50,049 nucleotides of DNA from Verrucomicrobiota bacterium (GCA_016871715.1 VHCO01000027.1:1-50049), one strand, 5' to 3'; counted from the first letter of the stretch, positions 1-9,803 are shown. Notes: generated by a model not told the origin, from the sequence alone. A program made the numbers and translations.

Positions 1-660
1 GACATCCTGGCCGACCGCCCGGCGCGCATGATGTCGGAGGTAGTTTCCGACTTCGGCGAAAGCGCCCGTGAACGTGGCGTCGACTTCTTGGCTAGCCGCT
101 GTCCGATCGCCGCCGCTGTAATACCGGCTCTTGGACACGATCCTGTCTCGACGGCTCCAGACCTCTCGGATGAAGACGCTCTCGAGCGGAGGTGTGGTTT
201 GGCTCAACTCGACCAGCGCTGTCATCAGTCTCATGGCGTCCGCACTCGGCGGTGGCGGTTCGGTCAGGGCCAGCCTGCGCCAGACGGCTCCGAACGTGGC
301 GCTCACAGACCCAGGGATGTCTGGCAAGAACGCCTGCTCGAGTCGCCAGCCGACCAGCAGGTGCTGGTACGCCTCGAGGATCGCGCCGCGTCGCTCTGCT
401 TCCGCCGCTTGCCAGAGGGCGTAATAGCCCAAGTGCCGCTGTGCCTGCCCGGTGTCCGTCCCGATCCACCCATAGCGATTACGCCCATTGAACACCCGGC
501 GATCTGAGGTGGCGAGAATACGGGCGAAACACTCGGCCAGGAGCGGTTTGTTCTCGAGCCACGCGGCCGTCTCGGCGCGGTTGGTCGGGGCGGTCGGTCC
601 GCCTTCAGCGTAGGCGTCAGCGAACGCGGCCAGCGGCGTCAGAGCGTAGCCAGAGAACAC
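1..660 (-). CDS. Hypothetical protein, C-terminus beyond the left edge
   Basis: An uninterrupted reading frame runs on the minus strand from about 660 to the window edge (about 220 codons). It has no ATG, so the start is uncertain: GTG at 660 is the most convenient choice, and the frame stays open further upstream to beyond 800. The translation has ordinary protein composition, including FNGRNRYGWIGTDTGQAQRH and RLEQAFLPDIPGS segments, unlike the arginine/proline-rich shadow frames around it, which is why I treat it as coding. I do not recognise the family. The preceding minus-strand gene (inositol monophosphatase, 840-1658) ends about 180 bases before it. It could be the tail of a longer or degraded gene. 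Confidence 0.4.
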   Translation of the reverse strand, partial: MFSGYALTPLAAFADAYAEGGPTAPTNRAETAAWLENKPLLAECFARILATSDRRVFNGRNRYGWIGTDTGQAQRHLGYYALWQAAEAERRGAILEAYQHLLVGWRLEQAFLPDIPGSVSATFGAVWRRLALTEPPPPSADAMRLMTALVELSQTTPPLESVFIREVWSRRDRIVSKSRYYSGGDRTAASQEVDATFTGAFAEVGNYLRHHARRAVGQDV

Positions 661-839
661 GGGTGCAGTCTGCAACTGCCGGAAGACGACTGAGCCGGTG
701 GTGGGTGTTGGTCGGCCATACCTCGATGTTTCTTGCTCGTGCCTCAACTCTCCGCTCGCGGGCAGCCATCGCCGACCACGCCTTCCGCCGGCAACACCCT
801 CATGCAGTGACAAATTCTCAGTTGTTGACACCGCGGTGC

Positions 840-1658
840 CTAGAGGGTGAGCACTGCGAGGATCTGAGGCAGTAAGGCTGGGCTGGCGCCCACGGCTGAG
901 TAAAGCCGGTCCCAGGTGCCGGCGCCCAGGTCAAACTCGAGCTCGGCGCCGCTCAAGTCGGTGAATCGGCCGCCAGCCTCCCGGAACATGAGGGCCGCGG
1001 CGGCGAAATCCCAGATCTTGCCCCCTTGAGTGACACATCCCCCCAACCGTCCATCGACGGTATAGCAGAAATCCACCAGCGAATTGGTCGAGCGAACATT
1101 GCGCACGCGCGTCACTAGGCGTGCCATGGCCTCGGCTTCCCGGCGCGTCTTGGCCGGGTCGGGGGAAGGATCCAAGTTATAGGCGCAGAGGACATTGCGG
1201 AGTTCGGGCTCAGCGGTGACGCGGACCTGGGCACCGTTGCGCCAGACGCCCCCACCCATTTCAGAGACGTAGAGGGTGTCGCTGGTGGGCAGGTGCATGA
1301 CTCCCGCCACGGGCACGCCCGACTTCAACACCGCGATGAGCACGCCGAACCACGGGACACCCGCGGCGAAGTTGGAGGTTCCGTCGAGCGGGTCGACCAC
1401 CCAGACCAGGTCCGTGCGGCCTGGCTGCATGCCCGATTCCTCGGCGATAATGCCGTCCTCGGGAAAGCGCGACCGGATTTGCTCGAGGATGTGGCGCTCG
1501 GCATCGAGGTCGGCCACGGTCACGACGCTGCTGTGGTTCTCCTTCGGCACCGCAGCGACGCCTTGGGCAAAGTGGCCTTTAAGGATCTGGCCAGCGCCGC
1601 GGGCACAATCCACAGCCAAGTCGAGCCGGTCGGCATACGCAGTTCGAGTCATGTCCAA
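840..1658 (-). CDS. Inositol monophosphatase family protein
   Basis: The 272-residue protein is a Mg2+-dependent sugar/nucleotide phosphatase of the IMPase (SuhB/CysQ/HisN-like) family, expected in the cytoplasm. Family motifs are in order: IIAEES with the metal-binding Glu at about 73, WVVDPLDGTSNF with metal ligands Asp89 and Asp92, and the C-terminal GGKIWDFAAA motif with Asp217. Length is normal for the family. Two in-frame ATGs (1658 and 1652) could serve as the start. The substrate cannot be told from sequence: histidinol phosphate, inositol phosphate or PAP are all possible, and no his or cys genes are nearby. A second, more divergent family member lies at 23619-24506. Confidence 0.9.
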   Translation of the reverse strand: MDMTRTAYADRLDLAVDCARGAGQILKGHFAQGVAAVPKENHSSVVTVADLDAERHILEQIRSRFPEDGIIAEESGMQPGRTDLVWVVDPLDGTSNFAAGVPWFGVLIAVLKSGVPVAGVMHLPTSDTLYVSEMGGGVWRNGAQVRVTAEPELRNVLCAYNLDPSPDPAKTRREAEAMARLVTRVRNVRSTNSLVDFCYTVDGRLGGCVTQGGKIWDFAAAALMFREAGGRFTDLSGAELEFDLGAGTWDRLYSAVGASPALLPQILAVLTL

Positions 1659-1754
1659 AGCAACCCTGAGAGATTCGCCAAAGCTGCGTCCGCGGGCGCG
1701 CGGGCGCGGCCGGACGCTAGCGGCGCGAGTGGTTTTGGGGTACGGTAGCGCGTT

Positions 1755-2225
1755 GTGTCAAGCGAATCGACAACTTGGCACGGAGGTCTGAAGCCCTTCG
1801 TGCAACGGTGGGTGATCAACACCCTGGCGGTCTTGGTGGCGGCCAACGTGGTCAACGGCATTCATTACGATACCCTGACCGGCCTGGTGGTGGCCTCGTT
1901 GCTGCTGGGGGTACTGAATTCACTGCTGCGGCCGGTGATGCTGCTGCTGTCGTTACCGCTGTTGTTGGCCACGCTTGGTCTGTTCATGTTGATCATTAAC
2001 GCCGCCTTGTTCTATTTGGTCGGGGTGTTGGTGAAGTCCTTCCACGTGGCCGGCTTCGGCGCAGCGTTTTGGGGTGCCTTGGTCATCAGCGTGGTCTCAC
2101 TGGTTGTGAACCGTCTGCTGGGCACTCAGGATCGCCAGGTCCAGGTCCGCTGGACGCGGTCGCGCCCTTCGGGACGCCCGCCATCTCAGCCGGGCGGCTC
2201 CGGCGGACCGGTGATCGACGTGTGA
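1755..2225 (+). CDS. Phage-holin-superfamily-IV/YvlD-type membrane protein
   Basis: A small integral membrane protein of 156 residues starting at GTG. After a short polar N-terminus it has four hydrophobic helices, at roughly residues 18-36, 38-55, 60-90 and 100-120, with the family-like run LLGVLNSLLRPVMLLLSLPL. This is the layout of the Mycobacterial 4-TMS phage holin/YvlD family (PF04020). The C-terminus (about 125-156) is a hydrophilic Arg/Pro/Gly-rich tail. Family members are widespread chromosomal proteins of unknown role; the holin name is historical, and nothing here suggests a phage. The gene is divergent from the IMPase gene, with about 100 bases between the starts. Confidence 0.8.
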   Translation: MSSESTTWHGGLKPFVQRWVINTLAVLVAANVVNGIHYDTLTGLVVASLLLGVLNSLLRPVMLLLSLPLLLATLGLFMLIINAALFYLVGVLVKSFHVAGFGAAFWGALVISVVSLVVNRLLGTQDRQVQVRWTRSRPSGRPPSQPGGSGGPVIDV

Positions 2226-2286
2226 GCCAGGCCGCTTGAAATGCTGCCAGGGGGTCGGCCAAGGGTCGACCCGTCGCACGGCCGAG

Positions 2287-2649
2287 TCACTTGGCGACTC
2301 TCTTCCAAGCCGCCAACGTCCCATCGGGAGCGAAGGTCAGCCGCAGGAAATGGTCGGGAGCGGGAGGGTCGTAGTAGTGGTGGATGCCGTACCACCAGGT
2401 GCTATGGACGGTTCCTCCGCGCAATCCACGGGCGAGCAGCCATTCGCACACTTTGGTGCCGTCTCCGAGCGTGGCGGCCTTATCGGGAGGGCCGAGTTCG
2501 AGCACGACCTGGTCGTAATGGTACTGCCCCACTCGTGCATCCCAATTAACCCGGGATGTTGCACAGGAGGTCAGGAGCAACACGCCACAGAGCCAGGGCA
2601 GCGCCTGCCAGGACGCCCGCGGGCGGGAGAAAGAGACGGCCGTCTTCAT
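2287..2649 (-). CDS. Small secreted lipoprotein
   Basis: The 120-residue product begins with a positively charged stretch, a hydrophobic core and the lipobox LLTSC around residues 25-29, so Cys29 should become the lipidated N-terminal residue. The mature part is short, with VNWDARVGQYHYDQVVLELG, GPPDKAATLGDG and WYGIHHYYD segments. The N-terminal half of the mature part resembles the helix-plus-GPP pattern of SmpA/BamE-like small lipoproteins (weak inference). The gene follows the TauE/SafE gene (2680-3480) on the same strand after about 30 bases and may share its transcript. No function is assigned. Confidence 0.7.
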   Translation of the reverse strand: MKTAVSFSRPRASWQALPWLCGVLLLTSCATSRVNWDARVGQYHYDQVVLELGPPDKAATLGDGTKVCEWLLARGLRGGTVHSTWWYGIHHYYDPPAPDHFLRLTFAPDGTLAAWKRVAK

Positions 2650-2679
2650 GAGTGCAGGTTAAACCGATCAGGCGCGTTT

Positions 2680-3480
2680 TCAATGCAGAATCGCGGTCAC
2701 ATCCAAGTCCAAGAGCAACTCCAGTCCGGCAAGCAAAGTCAGGACGTAGATGATGCGCGTGAACCAGTCCTCCGAAATCCGGCGATTGAGCCAGATCCCC
2801 AACCACACGCCGACGGGGACGAAGGGCATGAACCACGCGCTCAGTTCCAGCGTGTGCCGCGTGATGATCGACTCGGCCGGGAGCCACGACCAGTCCACCC
2901 AGCCTCGGTCCAGCCAGTAAAACGGCAGCTTGATCCAGTTAATCCAGGCAAACACCAGCACGGTGGTCCCCACATAGCGCGTCTTGGGCAACCGTTGCGG
3001 GATCAGAAACATGGCGACCACCGGACCCGCCCCGTGCGCAAAAGTCGAGGTCAACCCGGCGCCGATGCCACACGGGATCCCCACGGCATGATTCGGGGCG
3101 AAGGCGCCCTCGGCGCGAAAGACGATTTCCTTGACCCACTGAAAGAGCACGAAGAGCACGGCCAGGGCGCCGATGGCGATGTTGAGTTCTCGCGCGGAGA
3201 ACCGCCCGATCAGTTGCACCCCGATCACCACGCCGACCACCACGCCCGGCAGCAAGTACTTCAAGTTCCGCTTTTCCCAATTGCCCCAGTAATGCCGCAT
3301 GGAGAACAGGTCTCCGGCACAGAGCAACGGCAGCAGGATCCCGATCGCGTCCTTGGCTCCAAAGGCGAGCACGCACAAAGGCGTGGTCAACATCCCGAGG
3401 CCGCCCCCGAAGCCGGCCTTCGAAACTCCGATGAAGAGCGCCGCGAGCACGGCGATCGCGAGTTGAAGCGGATCGTGCAC
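2680..3480 (-). CDS. TauE/SafE-family anion exporter (permease)
   Basis: A 266-residue inner-membrane protein with seven to eight hydrophobic segments. Its N-terminus, LFIGVSKAGFGGGLGML, is the signature first half of the TauE/SafE (DUF81) fold, and an equivalent second-half motif, GIGAGLTSTFAHGAGPVVAM, starts near residue 125. Length is typical. Members move sulfite, sulfoacetate or other organosulfur anions, or have unknown substrates. Two sulfatase-type genes lie elsewhere in this window, but there is no operon link, so sulfur transport is only a guess. The long open frame on the opposite strand is a GC-driven shadow. Confidence 0.9.
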   Translation of the reverse strand: MHDPLQLAIAVLAALFIGVSKAGFGGGLGMLTTPLCVLAFGAKDAIGILLPLLCAGDLFSMRHYWGNWEKRNLKYLLPGVVVGVVIGVQLIGRFSARELNIAIGALAVLFVLFQWVKEIVFRAEGAFAPNHAVGIPCGIGAGLTSTFAHGAGPVVAMFLIPQRLPKTRYVGTTVLVFAWINWIKLPFYWLDRGWVDWSWLPAESIITRHTLELSAWFMPFVPVGVWLGIWLNRRISEDWFTRIIYVLTLLAGLELLLDLDVTAILH

Positions 3481-3683
3481 CGCTCTCGTTTACGGTCTGG
3501 TCCTGGCACTGTCCAGCCCTTGTACCTGAGGTTGGGGCCCTTGGTCCCCTGGGTGATTGGCGTCGGCGGACCGCAGGGCATCGGTGCCGCGGTGCGGCGG
3601 CAGCGGATATCGGGCATGGTGGCAGTGGTGGCAGCGCACACTGTTGAGAAGAGAGCTGCTGAGAAAAGGGTCGAGAAAAGGGC

Positions 3684-3712
3684 TTGCCTGGCTGGCGTCG
3701 GGAACATAAGTT
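3684..3712 (+). promoter_or_regulatory. Candidate sigma70-type promoter for tRNA-fMet
   Basis: TTGCCT (3684-3689) and TAAGTT (3707-3712) are separated by 17 bases and lie about 20 bases upstream of the tRNA. The -35 matches four of six consensus positions and the -10 is weak. Position is the main support. Confidence 0.35.
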
Positions 3713-3732
3713 CGCACGGTCGCTTAGCGAGA

Positions 3733-3809
<77 letters not shown>

Positions 3810-3833
3810 ATTTGCGTTGGTGATCAAGCACTT

Positions 3834-3856
3834 AAGCCGCTGGCCTTCAGCGGCTT
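3834..3856 (+). terminator. Rho-independent terminator after tRNA-fMet
   Basis: AAGCCGCTG and CAGCGGCTT form a perfect 9-bp stem around a 5-base loop, followed by ATTTGC. The T-run is short, but the position just after the tRNA fits. Confidence 0.75.
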
Positions 3857-3859
3857 ATT

Positions 3860-4430
3860 TGCATTCTTGGCACGGTTTCTGAGTCCCCGCCGATCTTGGT
3901 CGCACTGTGTCTCGCTGTGTCCGGTCGGGGCCGGTTGCCAAATATTTGCCAAACGTTTGGCGCCCGGAGAACGCCTGACGAGCACAGGTTCAAGCCGGCC
4001 GGCGCGTCCGTTTCGCTCGCGGGCGTCCGTGTGGTCTTCTGCTGCCGCGGATCGCCGGGCCAAGGTGAAGGTCCGCCTCGGGGCGTGCGGGCGCTCGTAG
4101 CCTGGCACCTTGGCCTGCGAACGGTGCGAGGAAGACAGCCCTCGAACCCACCGCACCGCTTCGGACGCCCGAGGTCACCGACCCCGTCGTAGGTGTGCCT
4201 GGTGAGGACGCCTCGGTCCCAGTTCTGCTGCTGGTCCCTCGAGACCTCGTGCATCGAGAGGCGCGGGTGAGTGTCGACGCCGGGGGTCGTCCAGAGGAAG
4301 GTCTCGGTGCGGACCAGATCGACCTGGCGCGGATTCTGCGCGTCGCCAGCGGGGAGGACGGTCGTTTGGGTCCGGGTGATGCGGTCCGCTGGTTGCGATT
4401 CCCACATTTCAAGATCTCCTCGGCTCACAG
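3860..4430. other. No confidently recognised gene (possible degraded coding region, minus strand)
   Basis: A minus-strand frame is open from 4428 to 3847. Its first half has fairly normal composition (segments such as TETFLWTTPGVDTH and DRGVLTRHTYDGVGDL, faintly like YD/RHS repeats); the second half turns Arg/Pro-rich like a shadow. It may be a frameshifted RHS-type remnant. I see no start, domain or RNA I can defend. Confidence 0.25.
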
Positions 4431-4502
4431 ACAGGGCGCTGCGGCGGGAGCGGCAGTACCAGAACCCAGAACCCAGAGACCTGACCCTGAGCCACGCCCG
4501 TT

Positions 4503-4880
4503 CTACGGCCGCGCACGCGGATAACGCTGAAACCAGTTCGTCGGATTATCCCCTAGGTCCGCCCCCGTCAACGTTCTAAGCTTTGAAAGCGCTTCTCGCA
4601 CAGCATTCGATCTAACCGTCTCAACGATATGGTCGAGTCTAGAACCGGGTACCTGCTTTGTCCCACTCGGATAGTAGTCAAGTGTGTACTCAAGGAGACT
4701 AGTTGTTTCCGTAGGACTAGTCGCCCCAACAGCTTTCTGGCGAGCATACTCCACAATGATCACTTGGTCCGCAGCGAACGCAACTCGCAATCTCAACTTC
4801 ACATAACACATTGAGACCAGTACCAAGCTGGTAACGCAAGCAGCAAGAAAGCCAGCTAGTATGGGCTTGCGAGAAATCAT
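4503..4880 (-). CDS. Hypothetical membrane-anchored protein
   Basis: A 125-residue protein with one N-terminal transmembrane helix or uncleaved signal (about residues 7-27, ILAGFLAACVTSLVLVSMCY). An outward soluble part follows, with the segments YYPSGTKQVPGSRLDHIVE and LRTLTGADLGDNPTNWFQRY. The pattern YPSGTKQ...GSRLD...TG.DLG..P..W recalls a small conserved family seen in Planctomycetes/Verrucomicrobia, from memory only, with no known function. It starts 15 bases after the stop of the Cys-rich gene at 4896-5309 on the same strand, so the two are probably co-transcribed. Base composition here is visibly lower in GC than the flanks, which suggests acquisition. An immunity role for the neighbour is possible but unproven. 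Confidence 0.6.
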   Translation of the reverse strand: MISRKPILAGFLAACVTSLVLVSMCYVKLRLRVAFAADQVIIVEYARQKAVGATSPTETTSLLEYTLDYYPSGTKQVPGSRLDHIVETVRSNAVREALSKLRTLTGADLGDNPTNWFQRYPRARP

Positions 4881-4895
4881 GCCATAATGCCAATG

Positions 4896-5309
4896 TCACT
4901 TACAACTTAGCCCACACTGCTTCGCTGCGTCCGCCGCCCAATGCCGACAGTCGTACCAGAGGAAGAGGTAGTTGTAGTGTGGAGGGGTATTCTTTATGCA
5001 GTCCTGGATCTGAGAAACGGTCGCATCCACACCACTCTTCCCTTTCCCGTGATCACCATGCACTAGCCTTGAACCCGACCGCTCGCACGGGAAGCATCGA
5101 TTGGGCTTGAAGATCAACTCTGGTTTCACTCCAGCCTTGCTGAATCCATAGCCCCAGAGTGTCTCAGGACCTCGAAACTGGACGTAGCGGTGGTTTCCTC
5201 CGCAGGCATTGACGCATTTATCCGCGATGTCCTCTACGTTGAGCTCGGGGCGGTCTAGAGGGGGACGAGCGAGGAAGAACCGGGACACCGAAGAGTGCGC
5301 CCCGGGCAA
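4896..5309 (-). CDS. Cys-rich protein, possible polymorphic-toxin C-terminal domain
   Basis: The open frame gives 137 residues from a TTG, but it stays open upstream through WLGPAPDSHLDLPG, so the true protein probably begins further right. The region 5310-5424 in a second minus-strand frame contains a segment (FMTDHGGWLSRGS) resembling the GRWLSRDP end of RHS repeat cores. That suggests the 3' end of an RHS-like gene with a frameshift. The tail contains about eight Cys (ADKCVNACGG, NRCFPCERSG, QDCIKN, LWYDCRHWAADAAKQCGLSC) and an HGDHG motif. A His-rich motif followed by a late (D/N)C-x-x-W/F motif is how permuted papain-fold (LRAT/NlpC-like) domains look, but this is inference. The GC content is lower than the flanks. 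Confidence 0.45.
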   Translation of the reverse strand: MPGAHSSVSRFFLARPPLDRPELNVEDIADKCVNACGGNHRYVQFRGPETLWGYGFSKAGVKPELIFKPNRCFPCERSGSRLVHGDHGKGKSGVDATVSQIQDCIKNTPPHYNYLFLWYDCRHWAADAAKQCGLSCK

Positions 5310-5482
5310 GTCGAGGTGAGAATCCGGGGCCGGCCCCAGCCACCCGGACCGAGGGGCCGAGGAGTCTTGAGCCCCGGCTCAGCCAACCTCCGTGATCGGT
5401 CATAAATCCCTCTGGACAAGCCACTTGGATACTGGAAGCGCCGTGACTGACGTGAAGAACTACCTCACGAAAGAACCACTGA

Positions 5483-5791
5483 ATGGCTCAGTTAATGAAC
5501 CCCGAACTGAATCATGAATACATCCCCGCCGCCGCAACCACAGCAAACTGTCATCGTGACCTGGATATGGTCAAGGTGACGGTCCTGTTCAAGGATGCGA
5601 ACGGAGGGGTGATCTGCGAAGCTGACTTCTGTCCGGTTCTAGTGTCGGAGTTTTCACTCGCCCCTTGCAGGCCGCTGAAGGCCGGATCGGGGACGCCCGT
5701 CTCGTCGATCGTCGTTCCGTCAGTCCTCGTCGTCGTCGGTCGGTGCCAGCGCGATCGAGGAGCGATTTGCTTTCCTTTTTCGGTCGGTTAA
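5483..5791 (+). CDS. Small hypothetical ORF with a beta-domain-like segment
   Basis: A 102-codon frame. Residues about 25-70 (LDMVKVTVLFKDANGGVICE and onward) look like half of an FxLyD/immunoglobulin-like beta domain, a type common in small lipoproteins. There is no signal peptide or clear ribosome site, and the last 30 residues have low-complexity, shadow-like composition. It could be the debris of a longer gene. Low confidence. Confidence 0.25.
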   Translation: MAQLMNPELNHEYIPAAATTANCHRDLDMVKVTVLFKDANGGVICEADFCPVLVSEFSLAPCRPLKAGSGTPVSSIVVPSVLVVVGRCQRDRGAICFPFSVG

Positions 5792-5848
5792 GGCTTCGTT
5801 TCGGCGCCGGCGCTCGTGTTTGGGCGTCGGCAACGCTTGGGCCATACT

Positions 5849-6268
5849 ATGCCAGCACCACTGCACGAAGTCGTTGTGAGCCTGGCCGACCGACGCCGGA
5901 TTCGCCACCTGTTGGCTCCGGGCGAGTATGTCTTGGGTCGGAGTCACGACAGCGATATTCGCATCGACAGCCCGGAGGTATCGCTACGGCACGCACGTCT
6001 GGCGATCGCGGCGGGGGGCATCCAACTGGAAGATCTGGGCAGTAGCAACGGAAGCTACATCGAAGGACGCAGGTTGGCAGGCTCGATCCGACTCGGCGCC
6101 GCCGGCCAGTTCCGCCTCGGCACCGCCCTCGTGGAAGTGGGGCCGGTGAGGGACACGGAGGATGCGTCGGGTTCGTCGGTCGAGTCGCCGGTGGAGGTAG
6201 GAGCTGGGGTTTTGGGCCGATTGCCCGGTCGGGCCGCTGGGCGGCTTACCGGGTTGGGGGTGTGGTAG
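5849..6268 (+). CDS. FHA-domain protein (likely N-terminal part of the adjacent kinase)
   Basis: From ATG 5849 the 139-residue product is a forkhead-associated domain, which binds phosphothreonine peptides. The FHA landmarks are YVLGRSHDSDIRID (Gly-Arg ligand loop), VSLRHARLAI (Ser and His of the SxxH motif) and LEDLGSSNGSYIEGRRL. An upstream GTG at 5816 is an alternative start. After about residue 95 the sequence becomes linker-like and the stop (6266-6268) overlaps the GTG used for the kinase. The kinase frame is itself open back to about 6046, with a normal kinase lead-in ([17 protein letters not shown]). The FHA and kinase were therefore most likely one protein, split by a one-base shift in the linker, unless the pair is translationally coupled. 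Confidence 0.75.
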   Translation: MPAPLHEVVVSLADRRRIRHLLAPGEYVLGRSHDSDIRIDSPEVSLRHARLAIAAGGIQLEDLGSSNGSYIEGRRLAGSIRLGAAGQFRLGTALVEVGPVRDTEDASGSSVESPVEVGAGVLGRLPGRAAGRLTGLGVW

Positions 6269-8955
6269 CGCGTGGCGGGATGGGGGCGGTGTTGGAGGCG
6301 GAGGAGTTGACGCTGGAGCGGACGGTGGCGATGAAGGCGATGTTGACCGGGGGGCAGTCCTCGAGGGAGGAGGCGCAGCGATTTCGGCGTGAGGCGAAGG
6401 TGTTGGCTCGGCTCGAGCATCCGAACATCGTGCCGATTCACGACCTGGGCGTGGGCGAAGACGGACAGCCTTATTACACCATGAAGCTGGTTCGGGGCAC
6501 CACGCTCCACAGGGTCCTGGACCAGATCCGGTGTGGCGACGCCGAAACCGTCGCACGCTACCCCCTGAGTCAACTCCTGACCCTGTTCCAAAAAGTGTGC
6601 GATGCGGTGTCATTTGCCCACTCGCGGGGCGTGATCCACCGCGACCTCAAGCCGGCCAACCTGATGCTGGGCGATTTCGGCGAGGTGCTGGTGATGGATT
6701 GGGGACTGGCGAAGGAGGTGGGGGGTGAGGCCGATGGCGATGAGGGTGTGCCCAAGCAAGACGAGCCGGAGCTTGGGGTGGCGGAAGGGGACTTTCGGAC
6801 CATGGAGGGCCGGATTTTGGGGACGCCGCAGTTCATGGCGCCGGAGCAAGCGGCGGGGCGGATTGGGGACCTGGACGCTCGGACCGACGTGTATGCGCTG
6901 GGGGGTATTCTGTATCAAATACTGACGCTGGAGCCGCCCGTGAGCGGCGCGAACACGAACGAGGTGCTCGAGCGCATCCGGTTGGGCGCGATTCGCCCGC
7001 CCTCGAGCCTCGGTCCGGCGTCGACTGGTTTGCCGCACTGCCCTGGCCGCCGCGTTCCGGAGACGCTGTCGGCTGTGGCGATGAAGGCGTTGGCGGTCGA
7101 CCCGGACCAACGCTACCCAACGGTCGGGGACCTGCAGCGGGACATTGCGGCCTACCAGGGCGGCTTTGTGACGTCGGTGGAAGAAGCCACGATGTGGAGG
7201 CTGTTCACCTTGGCGGTGAAGCGGCGCCGGACCGAGTTCACGCTGGTGAGCCTGGCGCTGGCGGTGATTGCGGTGCTGGGGACGGCCTCGGTGTTGAAGG
7301 TGACCCGGACGCTGCACGAACTGAGACGCACGGCGCCGACGTTCCACGCACAAGCCCTGGCGCTGGTCGAGGAACACAAGTTTACGGAGGCGCTCGAGCG
7401 CTTGGACTATGCGCTTTCCCTCACGCCCAAGCAGCCCGATTACTTGGTCCTGCGAGGGAACATTCTGCAGGCGTTGTTGCGGCTCGAAGAAGCGCGCGCG
7501 GCCTACGACAGCGCCCTGAAGGTGAAGGGAAGCGACGCAGCGGCACTGGCGAACCGCCGTCTTTGCGACAAGCTCTTAGCACTGCAGGACGGCTCGGCGG
7601 GGTTGCCGCAGGCGGCGATCGAGGAACTGCACGCGGCGGTCCTGGCCCAGGGCCGGTCGGCCGAGGCGCTGGCCTTGGCGGGCGAGCTGAAGCAGCAGAC
7701 GGCGGACGACCTCGGCCGTTGGCAGACGGCACTGGCGGCCAAGGGGTGGGCGCTGGCGGCCACCAAGGACCCGACCTACAACTGGCAGGTCACCCTCACG
7801 GGCGACGCGCAAGCGAGCGACTTGAGCCCGGTGCGCGACATCCCAGCGGGTTTCTTGGCCATTGTGGGCGGCCTGGTATCGGACCTGACGCCGTTGCGCG
7901 ACACTCGGTTGCGCTGGCTGCAGATCACCCATGGCGCGCGGATAGCCGACCTCACCCCGCTGAAGAGCCTGCCGCTGGCGCTGCTGCACATCAACGGCGC
8001 GAGTTTCGTCGATGCCAGCCCGCTCAAGGGGATGCCGCTGGAGCACTTGTCTTTGCCGCACTGCACGAACCTGGTCGACCTGCGCCCGCTGCGGGGCCTA
8101 CGGCTCAAGTCGCTCCAACTCTACACAACCTACGTGAACGACCTGAAACCGCTGGAGGGCATGCCGATCGAGAACCTGGACATCGTCAATGGGCACGAGA
8201 TCGTCGACCTGAGTCCGTTGCGCGGGATGCCGCTAAGCTACCTCCGGCTGTCGCAGGCGTTCAAGCTGCGGGATCTGAGTCCGCTTGCCGGGATGCGGCT
8301 CAAGACCCTCTGGCTGGATGCGCCGGTGACCAACGTCAGCGTCTTGCGCGACATGCCCCTCGAACAGTTGAGCCTCACGAGCGCGCAGGCGCGGGATTTC
8401 AGCCCGATCCGCGGACTGCCCTTGCGCGACTTCTTGGCCGGCTCGACTCCCTTCAACGATGTGACCGTCCTGGAAGGCATGGCCATCACGAACCTGGACT
8501 TGAGTCACACGCCGGTTTCGGAGTTGGGAGCGTTGCGGGGTATGCTGCTGAACGCGCTGGGGATGACCGGGACGAAGGTCCGCGACTTGGGCCCGTTGCA
8601 GGGGGCGCCCTTGACGATGCTGACGCTGCACAGCACGCTGGTAGCAGACCTGACCAGCCTCCGTGGGATGCCCTTGCGCGAGCTGCGGCTCGACGGCTGC
8701 AAACGGCTCAAAGACCTCACGCCCTTGGCCGACTGCCGGGAGCTCGAGAACCTGACAATCCCGGTGCTCTACGACAATCTCGAGTGCTTGCGGCAGTTAC
8801 CGAAGCTCAAGTTCCTCGCGTACAGCCTCGAAAACGGCAACTGGACTGTCGCCGCCGCCGACTTTTGGACGGCGTACGACGCGCGGCGGCGCCCGGCCCA
8901 AGGCCCCAACCCGAGGTCAGGACCGACCGGATCGACGCCGTCCTCGCACCGGTAG
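6262..8955 (+). CDS. Membrane serine/threonine kinase with TPR and leucine-rich-like repeats
   Basis: An 897-residue Hanks-type kinase. Catalytic features are the Gly loop VARGGMGAV at residue 2, ATP-binding Lys25 (VAMKAM), the catalytic loop HRDLKPAN at 126-133, DWG in place of DFG at 146-148, and [10 protein letters not shown] at 188-197. A transmembrane helix follows at about 325-345. The outer part has TPR-like helices (about 355-430) and, from about 535 to 850, some fourteen repeats of roughly 23 residues with the pattern [15 protein letters not shown], a leucine-rich-repeat-like solenoid. DWG and LRR tails are familiar in planctomycete/verrucomicrobial kinases. The GTG start lies right at the Gly loop, too close for a natural N-terminus; see the FHA entry. 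The ligand and targets are unknown. Confidence 0.88.
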   Translation: MVARGGMGAVLEAEELTLERTVAMKAMLTGGQSSREEAQRFRREAKVLARLEHPNIVPIHDLGVGEDGQPYYTMKLVRGTTLHRVLDQIRCGDAETVARYPLSQLLTLFQKVCDAVSFAHSRGVIHRDLKPANLMLGDFGEVLVMDWGLAKEVGGEADGDEGVPKQDEPELGVAEGDFRTMEGRILGTPQFMAPEQAAGRIGDLDARTDVYALGGILYQILTLEPPVSGANTNEVLERIRLGAIRPPSSLGPASTGLPHCPGRRVPETLSAVAMKALAVDPDQRYPTVGDLQRDIAAYQGGFVTSVEEATMWRLFTLAVKRRRTEFTLVSLALAVIAVLGTASVLKVTRTLHELRRTAPTFHAQALALVEEHKFTEALERLDYALSLTPKQPDYLVLRGNILQALLRLEEARAAYDSALKVKGSDAAALANRRLCDKLLALQDGSAGLPQAAIEELHAAVLAQGRSAEALALAGELKQQTADDLGRWQTALAAKGWALAATKDPTYNWQVTLTGDAQASDLSPVRDIPAGFLAIVGGLVSDLTPLRDTRLRWLQITHGARIADLTPLKSLPLALLHINGASFVDASPLKGMPLEHLSLPHCTNLVDLRPLRGLRLKSLQLYTTYVNDLKPLEGMPIENLDIVNGHEIVDLSPLRGMPLSYLRLSQAFKLRDLSPLAGMRLKTLWLDAPVTNVSVLRDMPLEQLSLTSAQARDFSPIRGLPLRDFLAGSTPFNDVTVLEGMAITNLDLSHTPVSELGALRGMLLNALGMTGTKVRDLGPLQGAPLTMLTLHSTLVADLTSLRGMPLRELRLDGCKRLKDLTPLADCRELENLTIPVLYDNLECLRQLPKLKFLAYSLENGNWTVAAADFWTAYDARRRPAQGPNPRSGPTGSTPSSHR

Positions 8956-9030
8956 GGGAGGGAGGCACTGCCCCATATTCTGGACGGCCCACGTCTGGAT
9001 TGCCTCGGCGACTCGCCGCCCGATCCTTGA

Positions 9031-9642
<612 letters not shown>

Positions 9643-9803
9643 CGGGAGACCAAGTCGTTTCGGGCTTGCCCCTGAGCCGGTCGAGCGGCTGTGGCGCGCG
9701 CGCCCGGCTGGCGACGAGCAATCGGCGTCGGTCTGGCGCGCGTTCATTTGTCGCTAGGCTGACTCATCGCTGCGGACCACGAGGGACATGCCGCAGCGGG
9801 CGG

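Noticed and set aside
3824..4430. Possible integrase remnant next to the tRNA 3' end
   Set aside because: Minus-strand frames end close to the tRNA as tRNA-targeting integrases often do, but no R-H-R-Y motif and no duplicated tRNA end could be found.
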